DNA of 64,000 nt from NCBI GenBank assembly GCA_022376515.1, contig WTXI01000055.1, positions 1 through 64,000 on the forward strand. Reading direction: 5' to 3'. The DNA comes from Lactifluus volemus (Eukaryota; Basidiomycota; Agaricomycetes; Russulales; Russulaceae). Within the stretch, counting starts at the first letter, position 1; each line of letters begins with the position of its first letter. Positions 1 to 12,300 of this stretch are shown in pieces. The position numbers were made by a program, and so were the translations under genes. The notes under the pieces are model-generated. The model did no database searches, had not been told where the DNA came from, and saw nothing but the letters and a program-made list of their open reading frames with translations.

Positions 1-2595
1 ACGCCAGATGGGAATCATTGCGATGTCAAAGGGCCCGTATTTGGAACCGATCTCTAAGTTTTTTGGAAAACCGTGTCAGTGTATTGCAGAAAAGGGATCT
101 GGAACTCGGAGGCGGACTGACCTTCAAAGATGGGACATGGGCCAGTTGTTGTCATATACCCTGTATCACTGAGGACAAGGTGGGGTCAAGCCGAGAGAAG
201 GAGAGGAGAATAAAGGTTACCCCGCAAAATATACGGAGGCACGGCCTCCTGGGGGGCTGGAGAATGATTGTTGAACGACCCAGCTGGCCCAGAGGGTCGT
301 CCAGTTATCCAATATACCGCGACCTGAGGGCCTCAATCTAGACCCGGGGCCTCGAGGGGAAAATAGAAACTGCACGTACCACTCCTATGTTGTGCTGGCG
401 TACATACGAACGTGAGTTTCTGATCCGAGTGAGGACGAGTTGACAATGTGACTTCATCCCACCAATCGAGCTCTGTAACTTGAGCAGCTGGGATCCCGGT
501 CTCTTCGAACCATTTTTTGTTACCTTTGCACGACTATCAGAAATGCGAAGCGGGGAATGATTGATTAACAGAAACTGACCGAGAGGGACGAGAAAATGTA
601 CACGCTCGCGGCGCAACGCATATATTTGCAGCAGTGTGGGGAGGTCTAGATGGTCATAGCTGCGCGTGTTTTGACCACTCATTAGGGAAGAATAACGCTT
701 TGAAAGGTAGGGAACGCACTGGTTATGAGAGTATACCACGAATTGAAACTCTGGCAGCTCGGCAACGGTACATGGAGGAGGCAGACGGCGTCCAATACCA
801 ATCCAAGGAGACGGGCCAGCGGTGTCAGAAAAGATGGGGTCGAACAAGACGCGAGGTGGTTCGTCATCCAGGCCTGCGGGTTCGAAAACACGCGGAAACT
901 CGACCAGAAAGCTCTTAATAAAAATACGTCAAGAGGCGGTTGGCGAAACACTGGGAATACAGAATTTTTTAGAAAGCTGTGGGACGGGGCGAACGTACTG
1001 CATGTCCTAGCCACGTCGCCTTGACATTCGGCTCGGAAACATTAGCTGAGTGGCCCCAATCGGGTTTGACGACCTTGACGGGTGGATGGGGATGTGTGTC
1101 GGACGTGCGGACGCGTTGTAAGGATATGGAGGGGAGACGGAAGCCGGATAATGAGGTCCTGTAAGAAGATGTGGTGGCCTGGGTCGAGTTGGAAGGAGGA
1201 GCATCGGTAGACTCTGCGACCATCCATGGGTTGAGAAATAAGGTCCGGGTATCGTTGGCGTGATGTTCGGGATTCGGACTCGGGCGCATTGTCTTCTGCA
1301 TCGCCGCGGCCGTTTCTGACATGATTTGACAGCCTATCCAATCACGTCTCGGCCAAACAACTCAAAGGCACTCTTTATATATCTGTACCCTATTTCCCGT
1401 CTCTTCCTTCGATTCCTGCTCCATACAATCCTGCTTTGGCTTGGGGGTCTCTCCAGGGTTATATGCTCACTCATCTGGGAAGAATACCGCTCGTTACATT
1501 CTGCTAATTCTCATTGAGGGCAATCATCGCATGCCTTCATTCCTCCGACGTTCCTTCCATCGCACTAGTAACCGCTTCGAATCGCATTCGTGGCGGCATC
1601 CGACTACAATGCGACCAACCGACCATTCTCCAGTGCCGGTAGCATGACTGATGGAGTCGACGAGCCCCCGATCAGCCCCCCAAGGAATGTAGGCCGAGTC
1701 TCAAAAATTCTGAAGCGAACATGTTCGGTCCACGTCTAACAATGAGATAAATGATAACAATGACGATTTTACGACAAATATGATATTTAACCGTAACCCT
1801 CCTGTCGCGCTGGTTGTCTGCCCCACGTTGCCACCGCGGCATGGAGCAGGCACCAGGGCCAGAAAGGAATAGGGAAAGTTGGAAAGCGAATAGGTGTGGG
1901 TGAAAGGGGAATGGGATTGAAAGGGTGCTTCGATAGAGACGACGCACCGGGAATCTCTTCATGCCTCTCCAGATGATCGGTTGACGAGGAGAGCTACAGA
2001 GATCAAGTGAGTGGAGCAATATTGGCGAAAAAGAGAAAGTCGTTCTGTGGTCATCACTAAGTGGTCAACAAGCGAGCCAAAGACAAGCGAAAGAAGTGCC
2101 AGAGCCACTAACTTAGCAGGGACATGAAACACCGAAGGCAGAGATAAATATGCGTGCATGCGGAGCCCATGCGCCACAGGGAAGTCCTGTCTCTACTCCG
2201 CTATCTCCGTGGATGCGCTAGTGCTTGTGTTACTCGGTGCAGAAGGAAAGTAAAGAGCGCAGCGGAGGTAATTCATTTCATAAAGCGAGACAGCCAGGGG
2301 AGAAAACGAAAACGAATAAAACACGCAACAAAACCACGTGAACCGCATGCTACAGCTGGAGGCCTTCCGTGTTGCTCGGCTGCGTGGCGACCGATGCGCC
2401 CGTCGCGCCCGATGCTTTACAAGTCACCCTTTGAGTCCGCGTGGGTCTTAGTAAGTTTTCATCATCATCCTGACTCTCTCGTCTCCATAGCCTATCAATA
2501 TCGTGACACCACTAGCTGCGCCAGCACCATCGGAAAAGAGCCCACACAGCTTTGTGGCCATGTCGATAGGCATTTGAGGTGCAACAGATGAACAT
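1..2595. other. No recognisable gene in the first 2.6 kb
   Basis: Open frames here are short, overlap on both strands, and show neither a familiar domain nor a chain of consistent splice sites. A TATA-like stretch with pyrimidine-rich sequence lies near 1375-1440, but I could not join any coding exons to it. I see nothing supportable as a gene. Confidence 0.5.
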
Positions 2596-2599
2596 TCAT

Positions 2600-2642
2600 A
2601 TGCCTCTGATATCGTGCGTGCCACACATGATATCAGAGGCAT
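2600..2642. repeat. Perfect 14-bp inverted repeat (hairpin)
   Basis: The arms 2600-2613 (ATGCCTCTGATATC) and 2629-2642 are perfect reverse complements around a 15-bp loop. It lies in intergenic DNA upstream of the PLD-like gene. It could be a small foldback element or a structured transcript; no coding role is visible. Confidence 0.8.
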
Positions 2643-2645
2643 GCG

Positions 2646-2686
2646 CATGGCCGCTCAACACTACACCGTAGCGTTGGGCGGCCATG
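2646..2686. repeat. Second hairpin, 14-bp arms
   Basis: Arms 2646-2659 and 2673-2686 match as inverted repeats at 13 of 14 positions with a 13-bp loop. It starts only four bases after the preceding hairpin, so the two form a double stem. Confidence 0.7.
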
Positions 2687-2825
2687 ATCTATTGCCCGCC
2701 ATCAGATGTGTTGAACATGTGTCCTACTAGTAATTGGCAGCGGGGGACTCGGGGGAGGGCTTTTCCACGTGACATCACGTGCAATGTCTTCCACGGCCGC
2801 AAACGGCGAAAAGCGCTGCGGCGGA

Positions 2826-2883
2826 CTCTCGTACTCGACTTCGAAGTCTACGGACAGATAGACCTTGAGGTCGAGTACGAGAG
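2826..2883. repeat. Long imperfect hairpin, 25-bp arms
   Basis: Arms 2826-2850 and 2859-2883 pair at 22 of 25 positions around an 8-bp loop (CGGACAGA). Arm length and small loop resemble a miRNA-like or foldback structure. It is the third and strongest stem in this intergenic cluster, about 300 bp upstream of the PLD-like gene start. Confidence 0.8.
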
Positions 2884-3182
2884 GGACGGTGTCCATCACA
2901 TATTATTCACACAAACCTCAAGCCAAAAACGGGGTGTTCCAGACTTCCATTTATGAGGCCACTTGGATTGAGACAGATTTTTCGCGCGTAATGGGAGTGA
3001 TCTGGTTGTGTTGAAATTTATTTTTTTTCTCACTAATATCGGGACAAGTCATGCAGATTCGATTACATTCTCAATCGCTCTTAGTTTCGAATCAAATCCT
3101 AATCCTTCAACGATTGCTGGACTAGGTTAAGGTTATCATGTCACCAGCCCCACACCTGGCAGCATGAGGCCCACACGAGAGC

Positions 3183-5798
3183 ATGGTTTCCCGACACGTC
3201 TTCGAGCTTTGCACATCTCCGAAAACGTTAATTGCTGCTCTGGCAGAAGACCCAGACCAACCCGTCTCTAAGCTAGTTAAACGGCTCTTCAAAAGTCGCT
3301 GTACCCGAATCATGCAGTACCCAAATGACCCTTTACAAGGTAGCCCAGACCAATTTGATGTCGTAGCAAAGTGCGGGCATTTTCCACGTACACCGAGCCA
3401 TTTATTTTTACTGGTGTGCCCCCATTGTCCTCTTCCAGACCTTTTGTAATTTCTAAGCAGATTTACAACGACGTCCTGCATACATTGGATACCAACCCAC
3501 TTGGCGGCCTCGTATCTCCCCCTCTCCTCGGCAGTTCTGGTGTTATTCCACTCTCCATTATCTCTGTTATCCCCGACATAATGCGACATTACGCCAACCT
3601 CATTGTACGCGCGGAGGCCGAAATAATCCTCGCAACAAATTACTGGGAAGCATCACTGTCCTCTAGCATTATTGCTGACTCACTCCGCGAGCTCTCCAGG
3701 CGTGTGAGAGCGCGTGGCGGAGAGAAGGTGGTGGTGAAACTTATGTATGACCGAGGAAACCTCAGGCAAGCGGTGAAGAATCGTATTATCGTCAACCCAG
3801 TTTACTGGAGCAGAATAGGTTTACCATCTGAGGACGAGATTCCAGGGATTTCTCTTGAGGTTGTCAATTATCACCACCCTCTTCTCGGAACGTTCCACGC
3901 GAAATACCTAGTCGTCGATCGTCGGGTGGCATGTCTGAATAGTAACAACGTGCAAGATCGTCCCAATATAGAGATGATGGTTCACCTGGAAGGCCCGATT
4001 GTCGAAAGCATTTATGACATGGCAATGTTAACCTGGTCAAGCGCGATGAATCCCCCACTACCTCTCCTTACGAAACCGCCAACATGTCCTGAGGTTTACA
4101 AGTTCCAGGAGAATAATGAAGGCCTTAAATGTGCGTCTTCCCTTGCACGCGTGTACGCTCTGTCTTGAGATTACATGCAGACATTGATCCAGAAGCAATG
4201 TCCGAGGCGACACGTGCCTACTTCCAGGGACAACGCGCAGGAAATGAAGCGCAGCCCAACGCACATAGTCTGACACAACGTTGTGACCGCATAAATCATG
4301 TGACAGCAGACGAGGAGCGTGGAGATCTCATTTCCGAGCATCCGAGCATGCAAGCTCCCTCCCCCAGCAGCAGAGTGAATCTAGGAGATCGTGGAGAGAT
4401 CGGTTCCGGGCTTGAGAACCAGAGAAGCGAGATGGAAGAAATGCACTTGAATACGGCCGTTCTTCCCAACGCCTGTGCCAACCCCCGAGGTTAGGACACG
4501 CTTCGAGTCGGTTTGGCAGGATTTATAAACGTTTAGCAGTCACCACTCCCAATGTCGTCGGTACGAATACCGCTTCTCGTCCATCAGAATCGGGTAATCC
4601 TGGACGGGATGAGGACCATGCCCAGGCCAACTTGTCAGAGAAACCCGATACATGTTCTATCGGCGTCGGAAGTGGCTCCACCAGTATAGAGGCTGGACTA
4701 CTTCCGGACATGAGGGCATTTGACGGCCAGGGAACAGCGCAAGAATACGGCGGTGAGGAGGACATGCTGAGTGACTTTCGCCCATATATATTGCACGAGC
4801 CGCACAATCCTGTACCCATCGCCATGGTCAACAGGTCTCCCACTGGAAGTGAGCCTTTTCCCTGTCATTGACACCAGATACCCTAATACCTATGCGTGCC
4901 ACTCTTGTCTCGGTGGTTAGGACCCGGGCATTATCACGTTCTCCAACATCCACAAGATATCGCTTGGCTAAGCGCTGTGCGTTACGCCCAGAAGAGCGTC
5001 TTCATGTCCGTTCCACCAGTTTTCGTTGGTAGGGCACCCTCTGAGTGGGCGATCTTAGTCAAACCCCAACGTTTAATGCATCACCTATTGTTGCCGGTAC
5101 CCTGGACGCCTGCAGGCGCGGCGTCCAGGTGACACTCTACCTAGACCTTGGTTTTAACGACCTGGGTGAAGCAATACCCTTTCAAGGTGGCACGAACGAA
5201 GAGGTAGTACACAAGATGTACAATACGCTTAATTCGGAAGAAAATGGTGCAGAGAAGCATCTCGAGGTGTTCTGGTATACAGCCAAAGACCAAACGAAGC
5301 CACTCAATGCGGCATTAAAGAAACGGAATTGTCACGGTGCGCCTCATGTTCGGCTACTACGTTAATACGATTGAAGGGGATGTGACTTTTTTTTGCTTGC
5401 TTGCAGTAAAGTTCATGGCAGTGGACGATGAGATTGCCATCCTCGGAAACGAAAACCAAGGTACGAGCACTAATTATTTCTCATCTCGTACATCGTGAGA
5501 GTCTGAGAAAAGGTCGATCTTGGACGTGAATATACACATAGATACACAGTCCTGGTTTCATTCGCAGGGGGCCAACATCATGGTCGACTCACCGGAGTTG
5601 GTCAGCGCGTGGCAACGTGCTCTTGACGCAAATCAGAACACGCGGCTGTATGGGCGGGTCAGCGACAGCGATGGTGTATGGCGCGGCGAAGATGGTGAAG
5701 TTATTCAGGCAAGTGGAGTGACAGCGAGCAGCTTCGTCAAGAGGTTGAAAGGTCTGGGTAACTTGATAGGGAGGGTTCGCGGCACTGGAGGATTCTAG
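3183..5798 (+). CDS. Phospholipase D superfamily protein (two HKD motifs)
   Basis: Eight exons: 3183-3413, 3461-4130, 4181-4489, 4537-4848, 4921-5005, 5059-5336, 5407-5460, 5542-5798. All introns are GT-AG (47-81 bp) and the coding sum of 2196 nt gives 731 residues with no break. Two HxKxxxxD motifs define the PLD fold: HAKYLVVD from about residue 223, followed by a SNN motif, and HVKFMAVD from about residue 628, whose His-Val codons are joined across an intron. This is the two-motif layout of phosphatidyl transferases, phosphodiesterases and related enzymes; the substrate cannot be told from sequence. A hydrophilic, low-complexity linker separates the halves. No signal peptide is evident at the chosen ATG. 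An in-frame ATG at 3138 is cut off by a TGA at 3162, so 3183 is the first usable start, but an upstream exon is possible. Confidence 0.88.
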
Positions 5799-7785
5799 GC
5801 GGCGCGTGTCCCAGTGTGATTCCATCATTGCTGTGGTGACTGGACAATCATGTACCTGTACTCATAACAACGAGAATGCTAATCTACAGAGTTACGTCCC
5901 TTCGAGGTATCGCCAATCCCTACTGCAGTCTCCCTGAGGGCTGACATCGAGTACACCCATCCCACCATCTGCCCACCAATCACTGATAGTCACCAAATCT
6001 CATTTCACCTAAGAAGCTGTAGCCATTTCACACTTGGCCTGTTCCACGCACTCCCGTTTCACCATTTCATACGATCCTGTCTTGTGTTGAATCTCTCCAG
6101 GCTCATGTCAGTTCAAGTTGTTCACTCCCTTCTTGTCGGTCTCTTTGCTGAGGTAACTTACTGCTGCATAGTAATACATTATAGTTTCCCAAGTTTCACA
6201 GACACTTTCTGGGTTTGAATAAGTTGTAGTGCACTGGAATAATGCATCACAACTTATTCAGTCCCAGAAAATGTCATGCTTCCTGTTGCTGGTGTTGGAA
6301 AAATGTGCCTTACAGTCTGCGTGGGGAATGTCCACAGGATGAAGAATACGATTCGCCTTGTTTCCAAAAGCTGATGGTGAATGGTGCTTAGCCCATGCCC
6401 AACCTTAGCCGTCGAAGACGAGAAGGTGTTGGGTTGGGTGGCGATTCACCAGTGACGATGGGGACAAGCTTCGCGGAAACGTGGGAGATGATGTTGCAAG
6501 CCTGCTCGGTAAGTTGCGAATGAGCTCGTAGAGATTTTTGAACATGGATCGGAAGATGAGCGAGACGCGTGCCAGTCGAATCTCTTTGGGGGTTCAGGGC
6601 CCGGTGATGGCTTGTAGGTGTGGTGGCACAAAATGGCGAAAAACAAGCGACGTTCTCCGTCGGAGCTGGTAGTGGAGACAGAAGTTGGATCAATAGCTGC
6701 TTGCTCGGGACCAAGGGTCACAAGTAAGTTTCGGCGCATGCACATTTTCACCACCCTGCTGTCGTTGCTGTCGCAAGACGAGTATCCCTGTTTTATGCAG
6801 GGGAAGGGTGAGAGAAGTTGACGAACACAGAAAGAGGTTTGGCCGTCAGTCGACTCAACTCAAAGTGCCGAGTACTATATTAGATTGTGGTACTGTCCGT
6901 ACGCAGACAATGTCTTGGAAAACGAAAAAGGCAGCACGAATTGAAGGGAGGAAGGCCTGCGGGTATCCGGGCCGCCAGACGCAATCACGTGCCCGGATTT
7001 GCCTAATTTCTTTTTTCCCGAGATTGTCTGTCAAGGTGCTTATAAGCCCCTTCTGCGCCCCAAACCAAGGTTCAGTCTTCTAAATATCCGGCATGACGAG
7101 ACTTTGCTTGGACGCCCTTGGACTTACACCTCTCCGCTAACTGACCTCCGGCTTCACGAAATGTCGGCCTGTTCTGTGATCATCCAAAACTGCGACACGA
7201 GGCGTCTCATAAATACTGGTTTGGTCCCCATAACTTTCCATATTGCCTTTTTAGGGTTTTGGAACTCATAATGCCTGTGGTGTACTCGCCGAGCTCGCCA
7301 AGTTCTTGTCCGACTCTGTGAACAATTCAATCATTAATTACGTGACTTTCTGGGTGGCGTTTGTCCTCTTCCCGAATCGTTCGGACAGTGTTAAATTCCC
7401 CTGTAAATTAGCCAATTACTCGAGTGATTTGAACGCTGTCCGGCCTTCGGACTGAGGCCCTGAGCAACGTTCAGAATCCAACGTTCAGCTAAGGCTGGTT
7501 ACGTTTGGAATGTAGCTGGAATCTATAACTGACGCTCTCTTCTGTATGATGTTCGGTGCATGCCCTGCCACTGCATCCTGATTGACAGGCACCTTTCCTC
7601 AGAGATGCAAGATTGAAATGGGAGAACCGCGGGCACGGAAGAGCGCAATAGAGATCAAGTCGTCTTCCAAACGTGGGCGTGGAGCCTAGTTTTACCTGGC
7701 TATTGGATGGATTCCACTCGGTTGAACGTCATAGAACGATCCTCACGGAACTGTTAGCCAAAACTGCGATCCATCTCCGCTTCAA
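5799..7785. other. Intergenic stretch after the PLD-like gene
   Basis: Apart from the hairpin at 6201-6275 I find no conserved coding frame. Short frames on both strands between 6.4 and 7.3 kb lack domains and splice continuity. Confidence 0.5.
6201..6275. repeat. Long hairpin with 33-bp arms
   Basis: Arms 6201-6233 and 6243-6275 are inverted repeats matching at about 28 of 33 positions, with a 9-bp loop. The substitutions are scattered, as in an old foldback element. No flanking target-site duplication is visible. It lies about 400 bp downstream of the PLD-like stop codon. Confidence 0.75.
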
Positions 7786-7790
7786 TAGGT

Positions 7791-7800
7791 GTATATAAAG
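7791..7800 (+). promoter_or_regulatory. TATA-like core promoter site
   Basis: GTATATAAAG at 7791-7800 is followed about 30 bp downstream by a C/T-rich stretch (about 7820-7865), as at many basidiomycete transcription starts. No convincing coding exon follows; the open frame around 7908-8207 lacks a good ATG and any known domain. It may serve a small or non-coding transcript or be chance. Confidence 0.3.
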
Positions 7801-9318
7801 GGCTACACATTCGACGTTATTTCCCTCATCCTCATCATCTCATCCCTTGTCTTCGGTCTTCCTCGTTTATTTGTGGCCCGCTCAACTGTCCGTTTGTTAC
7901 TGCTTTTGTGCGCGTGCCACCGGGGGTGAAGATCGAAGGTGCAAGGGGAGTTGATGTCGAAGTAAGTGTGTGTCGGGTGGTAGCGACGGGTCTAGATGGC
8001 CGGGGAGTTCTGACGAGTCGCTGGGGGACTGGCACTCGTACCCCTCGAGGACGCAAGAGGCATAAGAAAGCCCAAAGTGAAAAAGAAATGGTCCCGAGGT
8101 TTAGAACCAGTCATCTTGCCTTTGATGGCCAGGACCCATCGCTGCTGCCCACCCTACGGAGAGTCTTGATGAGGAAAAATACATATCTCCGTGGGTTGAT
8201 TCGTTAAGATGTGTGATTCCATCGGATCAGCTTGTAAGTTCTGGAAGCACGCTGCATACGTCAAACCGCCTGAGACTATGAAGCGGCGCTCAATTCACGG
8301 TACAGTAATTGCAATGCTTACACAGACCACTTTATTATAAGTTCCATAAATACATAAATACTGGCAAAATCAAGTTGCTGCCGTCATTGTGCCAACGAAG
8401 CCGTTACACTCTTGTAATAATGGAGGTTCACAAGTTAGCATCAATTTTGGGCCAGGGAACTAGAGTCAACCCACGCCAGTCTACCATAGAACTACTTTAT
8501 TACATCGTGTTGGCATGTAAACGTTATGAAGAACGAGAACCGGACAAGAGAAGAGAATTCGGGGGAAGTAAAGGACGAGCTGACGAATGGATCACTGAGA
8601 TCGCATCCCTAGACGTCGGATGCGTCTCCTTGGACATTCATTAAGTTATTACATGCTGTACAGTACACATCTACCACTGTATTAAAGTGTGCTGTGATAT
8701 GGACGCTCCCAAGATTTAGCACATTAATCATGGGGGGGCAGGCACGCACATTTAGGACGCCTTGGCTGTAGCGGCAGTGGGATGTGGGTTTTATGATGGG
8801 CTGTGGAGTACACCATGTTGTGAGCTAGACAAAGAGAGTCGAAATAAAGGGAATCTGTGATAACGTTGGTGTGGACGAAGATTCGCAAAGCAAGAAACGC
8901 AAAAAGTGGTAAAAATAATCAAGATCCGTAGGTCTACCACTTTGAGATAGTGTGTCGTCCTTGTGCAGGGGCCATACTAATCGCCTTCTCTGTATCGTTC
9001 TTATTTTAGATGCACCGAAGTGGGTGGCCTTATTATAATAATAAACGTTTTTAGTAGGAAGCAGGTATGAATCATTACCATTTTGGTCTATGTGGTGGCT
9101 GCCTCGACTCGGAGGCAATGCTCAACGTCTCAACGTTCCTTATCGATCTCTTCTGTAGCCACCAACTCGCAATTCGTATGCGAAATGCTCTCACTTCCGA
9201 TGTTCCCGCTTTTAACCATTTATACAGCCCAGGTCCTTTGACATCTAGAATAACCGACCTCAGCCGCACTCGAGTCACCGATATGCAAACTAGTTCATTT
9301 CCACTCCAACTAGCCAGT

Positions 9319-12300
9319 ATGTGTCTTGATATCTCGCTGTCACAAGTACCAAATCTCTCGTCTCTGCCAGTACTCAGAGCACAGAACCTTCCACATATCA
9401 AGGCCATCTCTCGAAAGGAAAGTCGTTTTTATGTTACTGTGATCGCTGGGGCGAGAACTTGGCATACACGAGCTGTGCGGAGCATGGGGAATCATGTGGA
9501 GTGGAACGAGGAGGTCGATGCTTTGTAAGTACTCTTATACTTTTGCCTCTATTCACCAACTGACTCTCCTGTAGTGCCTTACAACCACATTCTCGTGTTA
9601 CGATATCTCTGTATGCAAAAAGAGCCATCCAGAAAGACATCCTTGTCGGAACAAAGGAAATAGGCTGTGAATCTCAACGCGGTTCGTCTTTTTCGGATTC
9701 TTATTCATGCATCTGGCTGAGCATCCAACCTGTAGAGCTCAATATTGTTTTCGGCGGCGCTGATCGACATGGACACCTGACAGAGCAGGCCACACCCTAC
9801 ATAACGATCACCATGTCAGCAAATCCGAGTTCGTCTGTGACTGCGTCAGACCACGCTCCAAACCCAAGAATGGCAGATCTGGACAACCCTGTCGCTGAAG
9901 AAGGTACTGCGCATTCTATTCATACCACGCGACTGACGGCAACTACCATCGCCCTACCTTCTTCATCTCGGATGGGTACCGTTCCCATCGAGAGCGGTAC
10001 TCCTGTGGCATCGATGGCGGACAACCAGACGGAGATGTCACAGACTCTGGATCGCGCTGGGGAAGCTTTGGATGCGGTAAAGACGTGGAAGACTACAGCT
10101 AATAGTATCAAATGGGTGATGGACACAGTGAGTCCAATCCTAAAAGTATGCACAAAATATGTTTTCTCCCTACCCTTTGTTAACCTCATTCCGTCCCAGC
10201 TGAACCCCTATGCCAGCTTAGCATGGAGTCTGTTCTCAAAGATCCCCGAGGTATGTGTCCTTACTTTGTCGGAGCTGATGGAAGATTCATTCTTTTTTTT
10301 GTCACTTCGCTACCAGACCTTGGTACACCAGTTTCAGCTTGACGATAATGTCCGGACACTACTTATCGCGATACGGACGCGTTTGAATTTGCGAAGGACG
10401 CGGACGTTTTGGCGAGCATTCGGCAGGGATCTACGCCGGGAAAAATCCTCGAGGAGATGCTGCAGTGCGTCTCCGAATCTGCCGAATTTATCGTATCGTA
10501 TGCGAAGGACGTGCAAGTCGGTAGGTCGTCTTGACCATTTTCGTTGCTTGTTATTAACATGCGATTTCCAGGGAAACGAGTTTTTAAGAATATCGGCGGC
10601 CAGCTTGACGACAAGGTCGAAACATACCGCACCACGCTCATCCGACTGCATAAAAAGTTCATCACATATGCTACTGTCATCGCTGGGGCTGCTGTCCTTC
10701 AGATACGAGATGATATGAGATCGCAGCTAACGAAAACGTCGAACCAGGCATTGGAATCTGGTGCGTGATTCTGACAAATCGTCGGATCGTCCATCTGACA
10801 GGGGAGCGCAGAATTGAGGGCAATAATCGGAGAAGCGCCTGTTATAGGAGGGTGGCGATTCAACGATAGGAAGGGCTGTCATCCAGGCACTCGTCAAGAT
10901 TTTTTGCGCCACATCATTGAATGGGTCAGGAATCCCAAGTCCGAACGTGGCCTCGTTCTCTTCGGCCAGGCAGGCACAGGAAAGTCCTCGATTGCTCATG
11001 AGGTCGCGCGTCTCTTCGACAAGAAATGTCTTGGCTCTTATATCACATTTCGTCGGAAGGAGGAATCCAAGGACGATGGTTATCATCTCTTCACAACGCT
11101 TGCTCGTGATCTTTGCGATCGTTATCCTCCGTTCAAACTCGCCCTCGGGGAGGCCGTTATTGGCAATTCGTCTTTTCGTAATACCCGAGATTATCCTAGA
11201 CTTTTTGAATGGCTCCTCCTTGAACCACTCAAGTACCTACAACTCGATGGCACGATTCTTATCGTCATCGATGCGTTGGATGAGAGTGGTGTCACGATTG
11301 GCAAAAATGGACTACATACTTTCCTTGCCCAACATCTCATCGACCTCCCTCCAAACTTCCGCATATTCATCACTTCGAGGCCGGAGCATGGTATCGAACC
11401 TGCGTTCACCAATGCGCAGTCTGTCCGTATCCTCTACATGAATGACGCCCAAATGGCCGCCGACACGGAGCGCGACATTGGGATTTATCTCCAGAATGAG
11501 CTCCCGATGAAGTGTTCAAAGAGCATGGCTCCAGATTAGCGAAGGGTGCAGAGGGCCTGTTTCAGTGGGCTGCAGTTGCATCCGGATTCATCAATAGCCC
11601 TGATAATCTCGGCGTCATCGTGAAAAAGGTCATTCAGCGCCTGTTGGGACACTCTCGAGGTCGTACTGGAGGATTGTTGGATCATTTGTACGAAGAAGTT
11701 CTGAAAGAATACTTCAAATCAGAGGAAGCACAGACACTATTTCGGTCCATCATGGGACAGCTTTTTACTGCGATCGAGCCCCTCTCCATCCAGTCCTTAA
11801 TTTCTTTGCGACGGCATGCACCCATTGATGATCCCGAGGATTTCGATCCTCTTCCTGTCCTTGAAACTCTTCGTCGTCTGGGCTCGCTACTGAGCAACGT
11901 GACTTCATCGGATCAAACGCGTCTCATCCTTCCTCTCCATACCTCATTCCGAGATTTTCTAACCAGTAAGACGAACGATGTGTTCTATGTGGACCTCGCC
12001 GACGCCCACCGACAGTTGGCACATTCCTGCCTTGGCTTAATGCTCGATAGTCTCAAGTTCAACATCTGCAAACTCGAGTCGTCATATCTCGCCAACAGCG
12101 ACGTCCCAGACCTTGAATCTCGAATCGCCGAACACATTCCATCTGGACTATCTTACGCGTGTATTTACTGGGTCGATCATTTAGGACATTTCTCATTCGA
12201 CCAGGATATCTTCAAGAAGGTCCGATCGCTCTTCGAGACAAAATTTCTATTTTGGCTGGAAGTGCTTAGCATTAAGAGCCGTGTTGGCCCTATTTCACCA

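Noticed and set aside
11509..11545. A very short intron to explain the second NLR frame change
   Set aside because: The available GT-AG pair is under 35 bp and would not restore the correct frame.
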